Source: Cephalopachus bancanus (lineage: Eukaryota; Chordata; Mammalia; Primates; Tarsiidae). Taken from it: a stretch of 64,000 nucleotides of DNA. This document shows, in pieces, positions 55,125 through 63,349 of the stretch. Location: positions 496,001 to 560,000 of the forward strand of contig JAPVLO010000617.1 in NCBI GenBank assembly GCA_027257055.1, written 5' to 3'. Both the position numbers and the translations under genes were made by a program. The notes under the pieces are model-generated. The model was not told where the DNA came from. It saw only the letters and a list, made by a program, of their open reading frames with translations, and searched no databases. The number at the start of each line of letters is the position of its first letter. Within the stretch, counting starts at the first letter, position 1.

Positions 55125-55147
55125 CACACATCCCAGCATGCAATGCG
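55125..55147 (+). promoter_or_regulatory. CIAO2A: ZNF143/SBS-like site 1
   Basis: Contains TCCCAGCATGCAATGCG, the core of the ZNF143/STAF (SBS) consensus, in plus orientation. The 5' ACTACA extension is imperfect (CACACA). Confidence 0.65.
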
Positions 55148-55190
55148 CCTAACGAGCCTCGAGGACTCTTTCTCGTCCCGCCGAAATTGT

Positions 55191-55214
55191 GCAGGGCATG
55201 CCGGGATTTGTAGT
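55191..55214 (-). promoter_or_regulatory. CIAO2A: ZNF143/SBS-like site 2
   Basis: The reverse complement reads ACTACAAATCCCGGCATGCC then CTGC, matching the long ZNF143 consensus including the ACTACA extension. It is opposed to site 1 with 43 bases between, about 185 bases upstream of the CIAO2A ATG. Confidence 0.7.
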
Positions 55215-55380
55215 CGTGACCGCTCCTTTCCCTGGGTTCTCCGCGCCACTCCGTCCGGTCCCGCCTATTCTCCACTCCCCTGAAGCTTTAGGCTTGCCTA
55301 GGCCCTTGGGAAGACCAGGAAGTTGATGAATTCCGAGGCCGGCTGCTGAGACGGTGGCGCGGGTGGGACAGTCGCCAGGG

Positions 55381-55464
55381 ATGGCGGAGCGTGAGGATGG
55401 AGCGCGTGTCCGGGCTGCTCTCCTGGACGCTGAGCAGAGTCCTGTGGCTCTCGGGCCTCTCTGA
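55381..55464 (+). CDS. Upstream ORF overlapping the CIAO2A start, 27 codons
   Basis: ATG at 55381 in GGGATGG context (G at -3 and +4), running 27 codons to TGA at 55462-55464. It is 16 bases upstream of and out of frame with the CIAO2A ATG. If the transcript begins upstream of 55381, ribosomes must leak past it. No known product; likely regulatory if real. Confidence 0.45.
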   Translation: MAEREDGARVRAALLDAEQSPVALGPL

Positions 55465-55520
55465 GCGGGGAGCTGCCCGGCAGCCCCGGATCATGGAAGA
55501 GAAAGCGCTAGAGGTTTATG
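55397..55520 (+). CDS. CIAO2A: CIAO2A coding exon 1 (residues 1-42)
   Basis: ATG at 55397 in a strong context (A at -3, G at +4), ending EEKALEVY plus one base before GTAATG. Residue 2 is Glu, where I recall Gln in human. An upstream ATG at 55381 is out of frame and overlaps this exon. Confidence 0.95.
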
Positions 55521-58500
55521 GTAATGAATGTCCCCCAGCGCAGCTTTCGGCGTTTTGGGGGGCCGGGGGGTGGGGTGGCGGCCTCGCCTTAGGGCCTAGA
55601 GGGGAGACCCAGGTTTTTGCCGGATCTCGACAGCAGCGTGGGAAGCGTTTTCTTCGGGATCCTGAGTCACGCGAGAGCGTGGGCCCTGCTGGGACCCGGG
55701 CTCTTCCCAACCCCGGGGCTAACGGAACCTGGAGGTCTAACACTCTTCGCTCCCCCTGCCTGTGGTCATCCCAGGACTCGTGTGCAGAGCACAAGGCTGG
55801 GGGCTTGGTTCTTGTTGTCGGCTGGGGTGCGGCGCGACCCTACCTCTTTAGCAAGCACAGCTGGCTTGATAGCAACCCCGGAGCCTCCTTCCTCCTCTGG
55901 CTCCTGGACACGCGCTGCTGGTACCGCTCCGCGCACTGCTGGGTGACGGCCGAGTTGGGGACCGGCCCAAGGTCACAGCCGCTCTCTTCTGCGGCAGAGT
56001 CGATAGGTAGACGTCCCCGAGAGAAGAGGATGAGATGGGCGTCTGTTCTAGCGAGGCCTCGAGTGCAAAAAATATATACACATGCACATATGCTTCTCTC
56101 TGTAGTGTACTAAATATGCTCTGTTTAACCATTGGGACCATCAGATGAGAAAACAAAGGCTTAGCATGGTTAAGCAACTACCTGGTCCACTACCGGTAAG
56201 GAACAGCAAAATACCCAATACCTGTGTCTTCTGAGTAATGCAGATTTAATGCACTTTTCACCACTTCACAATTGCCTTACAACGTTCTCTTTCTCTCTCT
56301 TTTAAAAATTATGTTGAATTGTTTTTGAAATCGAAAAAGACTGGATATAATGTTGAGAGAGCTAACCATAGAATACAAGTAGAATTCAGGTAAGGAGCAT
56401 AGGCCAGTAGAAGAAAACTAGGATTGGGAAACACCTTGGGAGCTGATCTACTTTGCCTCTCTTGCTAGAGGCAGAACTTGTCTGATCAACCCCAGCCAGA
56501 TGATAACTATCGGTGTACCCATCTTCACAAAGCAAACATACATTCCTGCCTTGTGGGACCACTGTCTACAGCACCTAGTGATGAGAGGGCACTGCGAATA
56601 CAACTTGGTCTGAAGAGACATGATTCTAGTTCTCAAAATTATGTTGCGGGAAACCTGTATATGCAAAAATATTGTATGGCTAGAAGGCCATAGACTGAAT
56701 AAGAGATACAGAATTCAGAGGGAGAGAGACAAGTTTTTGACTCAAGTCTTTGACTTGAGTCACTTGGGTTGCACCTCAGTAATGAAGATCTGGATATGTA
56801 GAGGGTCCGAGGGCATAATAAAAGGACCCCGCAAAAGTCCTCTTTTGCAAAAGTAGGAAGTGAGAAAATGAAGGGAAATGGCAGATAGATGAGGCTACAG
56901 GCTAGGGTTTGTGATTAAAGGTGGAGGTATGGTTGAGTATTGTTTTAGGTAGTCAGATGAAATTGGTTACTGAAGGTTTTAAATATACATGAGGCATTTC
57001 TATATCGGTGCAGAGCCATAGAATTTTAGAGAGAGAGTAATGTAGGAGAGCAACGCTGCTTTCTTTTTAAATAAATCCAAACCTTGCAAATATAGACACT
57101 AATAAACTAGAGAAGTCTAGTAAGGGGTGAGATTTAATTTCAGGGTTTAGTGGCATATAAAGAACTTTTTTTTTTTTTTTTGAGTTGGAGTCTCACTCTG
57201 TCGCCCAGACTGGAGTGCAGTGGCCGCTCCCAGCCACCGCAGTCTCAACCTGCTGGGCTCTGGCGATCCTTCAGCCTCAGCCTTCCAAGTAGTCGGAATT
57301 ACAGGCATGTGTTACCACGCCTGGCTGATTTTTTTATTTATTGTAGAAATGAGGTCTCGCTGCCCAGGTGGGTCTCGAACCCATGGGCTCAGGCAATCCA
57401 CTCACCTCAGCCTCCCAAAGGCGCGGGATTACAGGCTGAGCCACCAAGCCCGGCTCATATAAAGAATTTAATGAGGCCAGCTGGGGGTAGTGGCTCACGC
57501 CTATAATCCCAGCTGTTTGGGAGGTGAGAGGATTACCTGAGTTTATGGGTTCGAGACCAGCCTGGGTAACTTGGTGAGACCTCATCTCTACAATAAAAAT
57601 TTTTTAAAAATTAGCCAGGCGTGGTGGCGCATACTTGTAGTTCCAGCTACTTGGAAGGCTGAGGCAGAAGGATCACCTGAGCCCAGCAGGTCAATGGCTG
57701 TGAGTGTGCCACTGCACTTTAGGCTGGGCAACAGTGAGACTCCAATTCAAAAAAAAAAAAGAAAAGAATTTAGTGCAGTTTGTATAAGTGAGTCTTACAG
57801 GGAGAAGGCGTAGGATGAGAGGCTGAAAATTCCTTTTCAAAAAACCTTGTTTCCCAAATTCCCATAATAACACAGCTCTGTGAAAGAGAAGCTTTGTCCT
57901 CTTTCCTGTCTATATTTTCCTTCTTTCCTTTTTTTTTTTTAAGTAGAGACGAGGGCTTGCAGTCTTGCCCAACCTGGGCTTGATCTCCTGGGCTCAAACG
58001 AGCCTATTGCCTCGACCTCCCAAAGTGCTGGGATTACAGGTATGAGCCACTACATGCAGCCCATGCCTATATTTTCAGATGTTTCTAATCAAGTAACAAG
58101 CCCAGGAGATAGCTGGGGGAAATGACTGATTATTTTTATGTTTTCCAGCTGCGTTTCTGACTGTAGGGGTGCTATAAAAGAACAAAACCTCTGACTTGGG
58201 AACCTCAAGCCCATTCTATGGAAAATTCTGCTTCTTTCCTTTCTACTTCACCATTTCCCTTTATCATCCTCTTCATCTTTTTCTCCATCCTCAGAGTAAG
58301 GAGACCTTGTCCTCTCCAAGGCCAATCCAGACTCCCCCATTTTTTTTCTCTTTCCCTTCTGCTTGTTTTACCAGTCTTCCCTCTTCCCCACCTAATAGTT
58401 TCAATCTCTCTTCCCCTTATGCTAGAAAACATTCTGAAGTTTCCCTCATCCTTGTCATTGTTCTAGTCTCCTTAGGAAGCTCCTGCCCTTTCCCTGTTCA

Positions 58501-61347
58501 TCCCTTCCCAGGCAAGGCCCTAGGAAGACATTTCAGTTCCCATTCGGTTCCCTCCTGTAGACTGACTTCAGCCCTCACCCTCCCTACTGAAATAGCTTTC
58601 TTACAGCTGACCTGGGTGACCAATTAAAGACTTATTTTGGGAGGCTGAGGTGAGTGGATTGCCTGAGCCCAAGGGTTCGAGACTCACCTGGGCAACTTGG
58701 TGAGACCTCATCTCTACAATAAATAAAAAATTAGCCGGGCGCAGTAGCTCGCGCCTGTAGTTCCAGCTACTCAGAAGGCTGAGGCGGAAGGATCGCCAGA
58801 GCCCAGCAGGTCAAGGCTGCGGTGGCCGGGAGCAGCCACTGCACTCCAGTCTGGGCGACTGAGTGAGACTCCAACTCAAAAAATAAAATAAAATAAAGAC
58901 CTATTTTAACTCTCATCAGCTGAATGTTTCTGCATGTAATACTTATTAACCACCTCTCTCTTTTCTCTAATTCTTTTTTTTTGTCATTCTGATCCCTAAA
59001 TTAGGTGCTTCCCATGGATCTATCCTGGATCTCTTTCCCTTTTCCAGTGATTCTCAGACTGGGTGGCACATAAGAACAACCTGAGGGATTTTTAACACTC
59101 TCAATGGCCAGGTCATACTCCAAGCCAATTAACTCAGAGTCTCTGGGGTAATGTCCAGGGATCAGTTTTTTTTCTTTTTTGGTCTTTGTTTTAAATAAAA
59201 ACACAGTTCTGTAATGCCAGTGTTCAGCAAAGGTCCTCTCATGCTTTGTGACTCCCATGGGTTCAGCAACCACTCTAGCTCTGGTGCTCTCTTAAACCCT
59301 AGGTTGCAGTTTCACATCTGCTAGAAAGCCCCATCAGATTGCCCCGTATACCCCTTCAAATCATTTTGTATGAAATTGAGCTCATTTGCCCCAGGCCCCA
59401 CCCACATTTCTTCCTTGTTCTGTTTCTTTGAATTCTGCCAGTGCTCTCTCAGGCACTATATTTTTTTGGATTGAAAAATATAGTTTATTTAGAAAGTAAA
59501 TTAGAAAGAGAGAGAGGAGATTCACCTCCCTAAGGTAGGGGAGGGGGCCAAAACTTAGGAAAACATGGCCAGACCATAACTTAGCAAGGCAATGGCCTCA
59601 GGTACTATTTTAAGGCCCAGCGTTTTTAGCTGGTGTCATCAACTCTGCTTTTCGGTCAAGAGTCCAGCAGCTGGTGGATGAGTTACCAGCTGACAGCACA
59701 ATGCCATCTGTGTCACGTGTTGAAAACCATTGTGGACTCCCTACAGCCCGCTGTAAAAGGCCTGGATGGTCTGACCCCAACCTCATATCCTACGACTACT
59801 CCTCACTTATTCCTGGCTCCAGGCAAACTAAGCTTCTTGTTCTTTAATTTCCTTCACCTTAAATATCAAATATTGAACTGTTACCATTAAAAAAATTCCT
59901 GGCCAACTTAGCCTAATAAAAATATTACCTATTTTTAAAGGCTTAATTCAGATTCTGCTTCTATATAGCTTGGTACCACATTCTTTCAAGCTAAGAGTTA
60001 TTTCTCCCTCTTGAACTTCCATGACACTGTTCCCATTCTTACTGTATTCTCTCTGCAATGTTGGAGCAGAGAAACTGGATATGATCTCATAATGTAAGAA
60101 AACAGTTTTCTCAAAAGGAAACCAGTAGTGAAAATGTCTGTCAGAAATCTGGGAGTTGCTATAGTATTTGCTTAACTAAAAGAAGTTGGTGCTCAGATTA
60201 GGACTGGCAAAATTATCCTTATTTAGAATACTCATATTTTAGGGTTTTTTGTTTGTTTGTTTTGAGTTAGGGTCTTACTCTGATGCCTAGGCTTGGAGTA
60301 CAGTGGCGCAATCATGGCTCACCACAGCCTTGACCTCCTGGGTTCTAGTGATCCTCCTGCCTCAGCCTCCTGCGTAGCTGGGACTACAGGCACATGCCAC
60401 CATACCCAGCAACTTTGATTTTTTTTTTTTTTTTAAATCAGATCTCACCCAGGCTGGAGTGCAGTGGCATGCTCATGGCCACTGAAGTCTCAGTGTACTG
60501 GGCTCAGGCAGTCCTTCTGCCTCAGCCTTCCAAGTAGCTGGAACTACAGGTGCATGCCACCATGCCTGGCTAATTTTTTTAATATTCGTTTTTAATTGTA
60601 GAGATGAGGACTTGCCATGTTGCTCAGTCTGGTCTTGAACCCATGGGCTCAGGCAATCCTTTTGCCTCTGCCTCCCAAAATGCTGGGATTACAGGCATGA
60701 GCCACCATACCTGGCCTGGTTTGTTTTGTTTTGTTTTGTTTGACTTGGAATCTCACTCTGTCACACAAGCTGGACTGCAGTGGCACCATCATGGCTCACT
60801 GTAGCCTCAAACTCCTGGATTGAAGTGATCCTTCTGTCTCAGGCTCTTAAGTAGTTGGGGTTACAGACGCGTGCCACTATGCCTGGCTAGTTTTTTTGCT
60901 TTTTTGTAGACGCGCGGTCTCACTATGTTGTTCAGGCTGGTCTTGAACTCCTGGACTCAAGCATTTCTCCTGCCCCAGCCTCCCAAAGTGCTGGGATTAT
61001 AGGCATGAGCCCCCACACCTAGCCTAATTTGATTTTTTGTAGAGACAAGGTCTCACTATGTTGCCCAGGCTGGTCTCGAACTCCTGGCCTCCCAGAGTGC
61101 TGAGATTACAGACGTGAGCCATCATGCCCAACCTTGAGTATTAAAATTTTAATAGACTATCTTGTCTTTGATGATTCTTTAGATTTGATTAGGACTATCC
61201 GGGACCCAGAAAAGCCCAATACTTTAGAAGAACTGGAAGTGGTAACAGAAAGTTGTGTGGAGGTTCAAGAGATAAATGAAGAAGACTATCTGGTTATTAT
61301 AAGGTTTACGCCGACAGTACCTCATTGCTCTTTGGCGACTCTTATTG
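55397..61347 (+). CDS. CIAO2A: CIAO2A (FAM96A), exons 1-2, gene runs off the window
   Basis: CIAO2A is a small MIP18/DUF59-family protein of the cytosolic iron-sulfur assembly targeting machinery. With CIAO1 it serves maturation and stability of IRP1. The two exons give 96 full codons of an expected ~160: an N-terminal hydrophobic leader-like start ([20 protein letters not shown]), then the DUF59 domain from about residue 36 with the conserved reactive Cys90 in [14 protein letters not shown] searched 61348-64000 for the next exon (LCLRVKLQRCL) and did not find it, so the rest lies to the right. CIAO2B is the paralogue, but the N terminus fits CIAO2A. Confidence 0.95.
55521..57166. other. CIAO2A intron 1, 5' end, no recognised repeats
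   Basis: GC-rich to about 56040, then AT-rich. About 1.6 kb without Alus next to the promoter. No RNA gene or further exon seen. Confidence 0.4.
57167..57455 (-). mobile_element. Alu, full dimer (inverted pair, left)
   Basis: Duplication catataaagaa. CIAO2A intron 1. Confidence 0.92.
57477..57760 (+). mobile_element. Alu dimer (inverted pair, right)
   Basis: Duplication aaagaattta; only ~20 bases from the opposing Alu. Confidence 0.9.
57928..58062 (-). mobile_element. Alu monomer fragment
   Basis: agtagagacgagggcttgca to actacatgcagcc. Confidence 0.75.
58634..58897 (+). mobile_element. Alu, slightly 5' truncated
   Basis: Starts at ttgggaggctgaggtgagtg; duplication aaagac-tatttt. Inside L2 remains. 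Confidence 0.9.
59045..59300 (+). mobile_element. MER5-like hAT-Charlie fossil
   Basis: Reads cagtgattctcagactgggt with an aacctgagggatttttaa segment and actcagagtctctgggg, the usual layout of MER5A-type elements. A T/A-rich interruption near 59166-59205. CIAO2A intron 1. Confidence 0.6.
59468..59598 (-). mobile_element. Short retroposon of unknown family, copy 2
   Basis: Minus strand begins aggccattgccttgctaagt, has AAATAAA near its 3' end and a short A run. Flanked by caggcactatatttt and caggtactatttta. It shares its 5' end and most of its body with 12823-12986 but has only one copy of the acatggcc module. CIAO2A intron 1. Confidence 0.6.
60245..60412 (-). mobile_element. Old Alu, first half (second half at 61026)
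   Basis: gagttagggtcttactctga to cataccc; interrupted by two younger Alus. Confidence 0.85.
60418..60718 (-). mobile_element. Alu nested in an old Alu (first)
   Basis: T run then aaatcagatctcacccaggc; ends catacctggcc. Confidence 0.88.
60719..61025 (-). mobile_element. Alu nested in an old Alu (second)
   Basis: (GTTTT)n head, gacttggaatctcactctgt, ends cacacctagcc. AluJ-like. Confidence 0.86.
61026..61133 (-). mobile_element. Old Alu, second half
   Basis: Resumes taatttgattttttgtagag and ends catgcccaacc, 50 bases before CIAO2A exon 2. Confidence 0.83.
61183..61347 (+). CDS. CIAO2A: CIAO2A coding exon 2 (residues 42-97)
   Basis: 165 nt after acceptor [63 protein letters not shown], then one base before GTAAGT. 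Contains the conserved DUF59 cysteine (Cys90). Phase fits exon 1 (G plus AT gives Asp42). Confidence 0.96.
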
Positions 61348-61498
61348 GTAAGTTTTTATTTATATACATGTACTATGAGGGGAACCCAAAAAACCCAGAA
61401 TTTACTTATACAAAATTCTGTATTATTTTTACATGTTTAGACTTCAGTCACCTTCAAAGTACTCTCTGTTTGATGCAATACACTTATCGAGGTGCCTT

Positions 61499-61797
61499 TT
61501 TTTTTTTTTTTTTTTTGAGTTGGAGTCTCACTCTGTTGCCTAAGCTGGAGTGCAATGGCACGCTCATGGCCACTGCAGCCTCGACTTACTGGACTCAGGT
61601 GATCCTTCCACTTCAGCCTTCCAAGTAGCTGGAACTATAGGCACATGCCACCATGCCTGGCTAATTTTTTTTTATTTTACTGTAGAGATGAGTTCTTGCC
61701 AAGCTGCCCAGGCTGGTCTCGAACCTATGAGCCCAGGCAATCCTCTCACCTCAGCCTCCCAAGTGCTGGGATTGTAGGCGTGAGCCACTGTGCCCGG
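61499..61797 (-). mobile_element. Alu inside the mariner element (first)
   Basis: Follows gaggtgcc; followed by gagatgctttttc. Confidence 0.92.
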
Positions 61798-61805
61798 TGA
61801 GATGC

Positions 61806-62020
61806 TTTTTCTTTTTTTTTTTGAGTTGGGGTCTCACTCTGTCGCCCAGACTGGAGTGCAGTGGCCGCTCCCGGCCACCGCAGCCTCGACCGGCTGGGCT
61901 CCGGCAATCCTTCCGCCTCAGCCTTCCAAGTAGCTGGAATTACAGTCGCGCGCTACCACACCCGGCTAATTTTTTGATTTTATTGTAGAGATGATGTCTC
62001 GCCTGCCCAGGTGGGTCACG
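61806..62020 (-). mobile_element. Alu inside the mariner element (second), 5' truncated
   Basis: Duplication gagatgcttttt on both sides; ends early at caggtgggtcacg. Confidence 0.9.
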
Positions 62021-62489
62021 AAGAGATGCTTTTTCAGCACTGCTCAAAACAGTTTTTGAACTTGTCGATTTTGATGCCCTTTTAGTGCTTCTGCTGTTTT
62101 TTGTTTCACCTCGTCCACATTGGCAAAACGTTTTCTTTTGAGGACTCTTTTCATCCAGGGAAACAAAAAAAGTTACTTGGAGTAAGTTCGGGTGAATAGG
62201 GAGGGTGGGGCACCAGGATCCTGCCATTTTTGGTTAACCACTGAGCACTCATGATGGAAGAATCACTCATCTGTTTGCCACAACTTAGGACGTTTCTTCC
62301 ACAAATTGTGATGCACCCTTCTCAGAACTTCCAGATAGAAATTTTGGTTGACCATTTTGTCCAGAGGAACAAATTCTGAGTATACTATAAAGTTCTCACC
62401 CTCCAAAAGATAATTCTGAGTTTTTTTGGGTCCCTCCTTGTATGTCTATAAATTCTAAATTATTCTTGCTATTATTGACCCAAAATGAT

Positions 62490-62855
62490 GATTAGCATCA
62501 TTTGTTACACTTTGTGGTTTATCGAGTGGTTTCATGTGTTCATTTCCTAGAGTCCTCACAATTAGCCTGTGAAAGAGTTAAAATACCATTATTCTTATTT
62601 TAAATAATGACAGGGTCTCACTGTGTTGCTCAGGCTGGTCTTGAACACCTGGACTTAAGTGATCCTCCTGCCTCAGCCTCCTAAAGTGCTAGGATTAAAG
62701 ACATGAGCCACTGTGCCTGACCTAAAATATTCATTTTACAGATGAAGAACTTAAAGCTCAGAGAGTTTAAATGACTTGCTCAGAATCATGTAGCCAGGAA
62801 ATGGTAAAGCTGAGGCTCAGACCCAGGTCTTCTGACTCCAAATCTGCCTGTCTAC
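62490..62855 (-). mobile_element. MIR SINE (antisense), split by an Alu fragment
   Basis: Left part ends aataccattattcttatttt; right part resumes cattttacagatgaagaact, gacttgctcagaatcatgta, cagacccaggtcttctgact. Both are parts of one MIR, separated by 62605-62722. CIAO2A intron 2. Confidence 0.8.
62605..62722 (-). mobile_element. Alu monomer fragment inside a MIR
   Basis: gacagggtctcactgtgttg to cactgtgcctgacc. Confidence 0.8.
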
Positions 62856-63081
62856 ACTTACCAGAGGCTGGGCGCGGGCCAGCTCCTCTCCTCAGTTCTG
62901 GAGGTCGGTCAGAGCAGCACTGCTGCCATCACCTTCTTCTCCTTCAGCTGCTCCTTTGACTTTTGTGTAGTCTGGCAGAAGTCCTGATGGGAGGCCACAT
63001 TCCCAATATTTTGTATTAGTTAGCAGTGATATACGATAGATGTCTTTGAATATATACTTTGCTATAAAGGGAGTTTATTGC

Positions 63082-63349
63082 TTTTCTTTTTTTTTTTTTT
63101 TGAGTCAAAGTCTCACTAGGTCACCCAGGCTGGAGTGCAGTGGCACGCTCACAGCTACCACAGCCTCAACCTGCTGAGCTCAGGCGATCCTTCTGCCTCA
63201 GCCTTCCAAGAAGCTGAAACCACAGGCATGCACCATAATGCCTCTCACCAAGTTGCTCAGGTTGGTCTTGAACCCCTGAGCCCAAGCAATCTTCTCACCT
63301 CCACCTCCCAAAGTGTTGGGATTATAAGCGTGAGCCATCCCACCCAGCC
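63082..63349 (-). mobile_element. Alu with internal deletion
   Basis: gagtcaaagtctcactaggt to cccacccagcc; the middle A-rich link is lost near 63240. Confidence 0.88.

Larger units (their letters stand above)
54840..55480. other. CpG-rich promoter region of CIAO2A
   Basis: GC-rich, CpG-containing stretch ending in CIAO2A exon 1, separated from the SNX1 island by about 1.4 kb of ordinary DNA. This suggests two independent promoters rather than one shared bidirectional one. Confidence 0.75.
58205..60080 (+). mobile_element. Old L2 LINE remains with three later insertions
   Basis: C/T-rich plus-strand text of L2 type: agaccttgtcctctccaagg, atggatctatcctggatctc, and toward the end cctcatatcctacgactact and cactgttcccattctta. 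Interrupted by a truncated Alu (58634), a MER5-like element (59045) and the short retroposon (59468). Coding frame long decayed. CIAO2A intron 1. Confidence 0.5.
61373..62440 (-). mobile_element. Mariner (Tc1/mariner) DNA transposon, internally deleted, split by two Alus
   Basis: Terminal inverted repeats of about 30 bp (plus strand TATGAGGGGAACCCAAAAAA at the left; reverse complement of the right end CAAGGAGGGACCCAAAAAAA) are bounded by TA at 61371 and 62441. The minus strand encodes the C-terminal half of a mariner transposase: HHEC, HPPYSPELTPSNFF, KRKRFANVDEVKQKTAEALK, FKNCFEQ and, beyond the Alus, [15 protein letters not shown] then stop. The catalytic positions read E and N instead of D, there are several frameshifts, and the N-terminal half is absent. 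A dead, non-autonomous copy in CIAO2A intron 2. Confidence 0.88.

Noticed and set aside
55391..56113. 240-codon open frame starting at CIAO2A exon 1
   Set aside because: It reads past the GTAATG donor at 55521 into intron 1. The CIAO2A frame continues in exon 2 at 61183.
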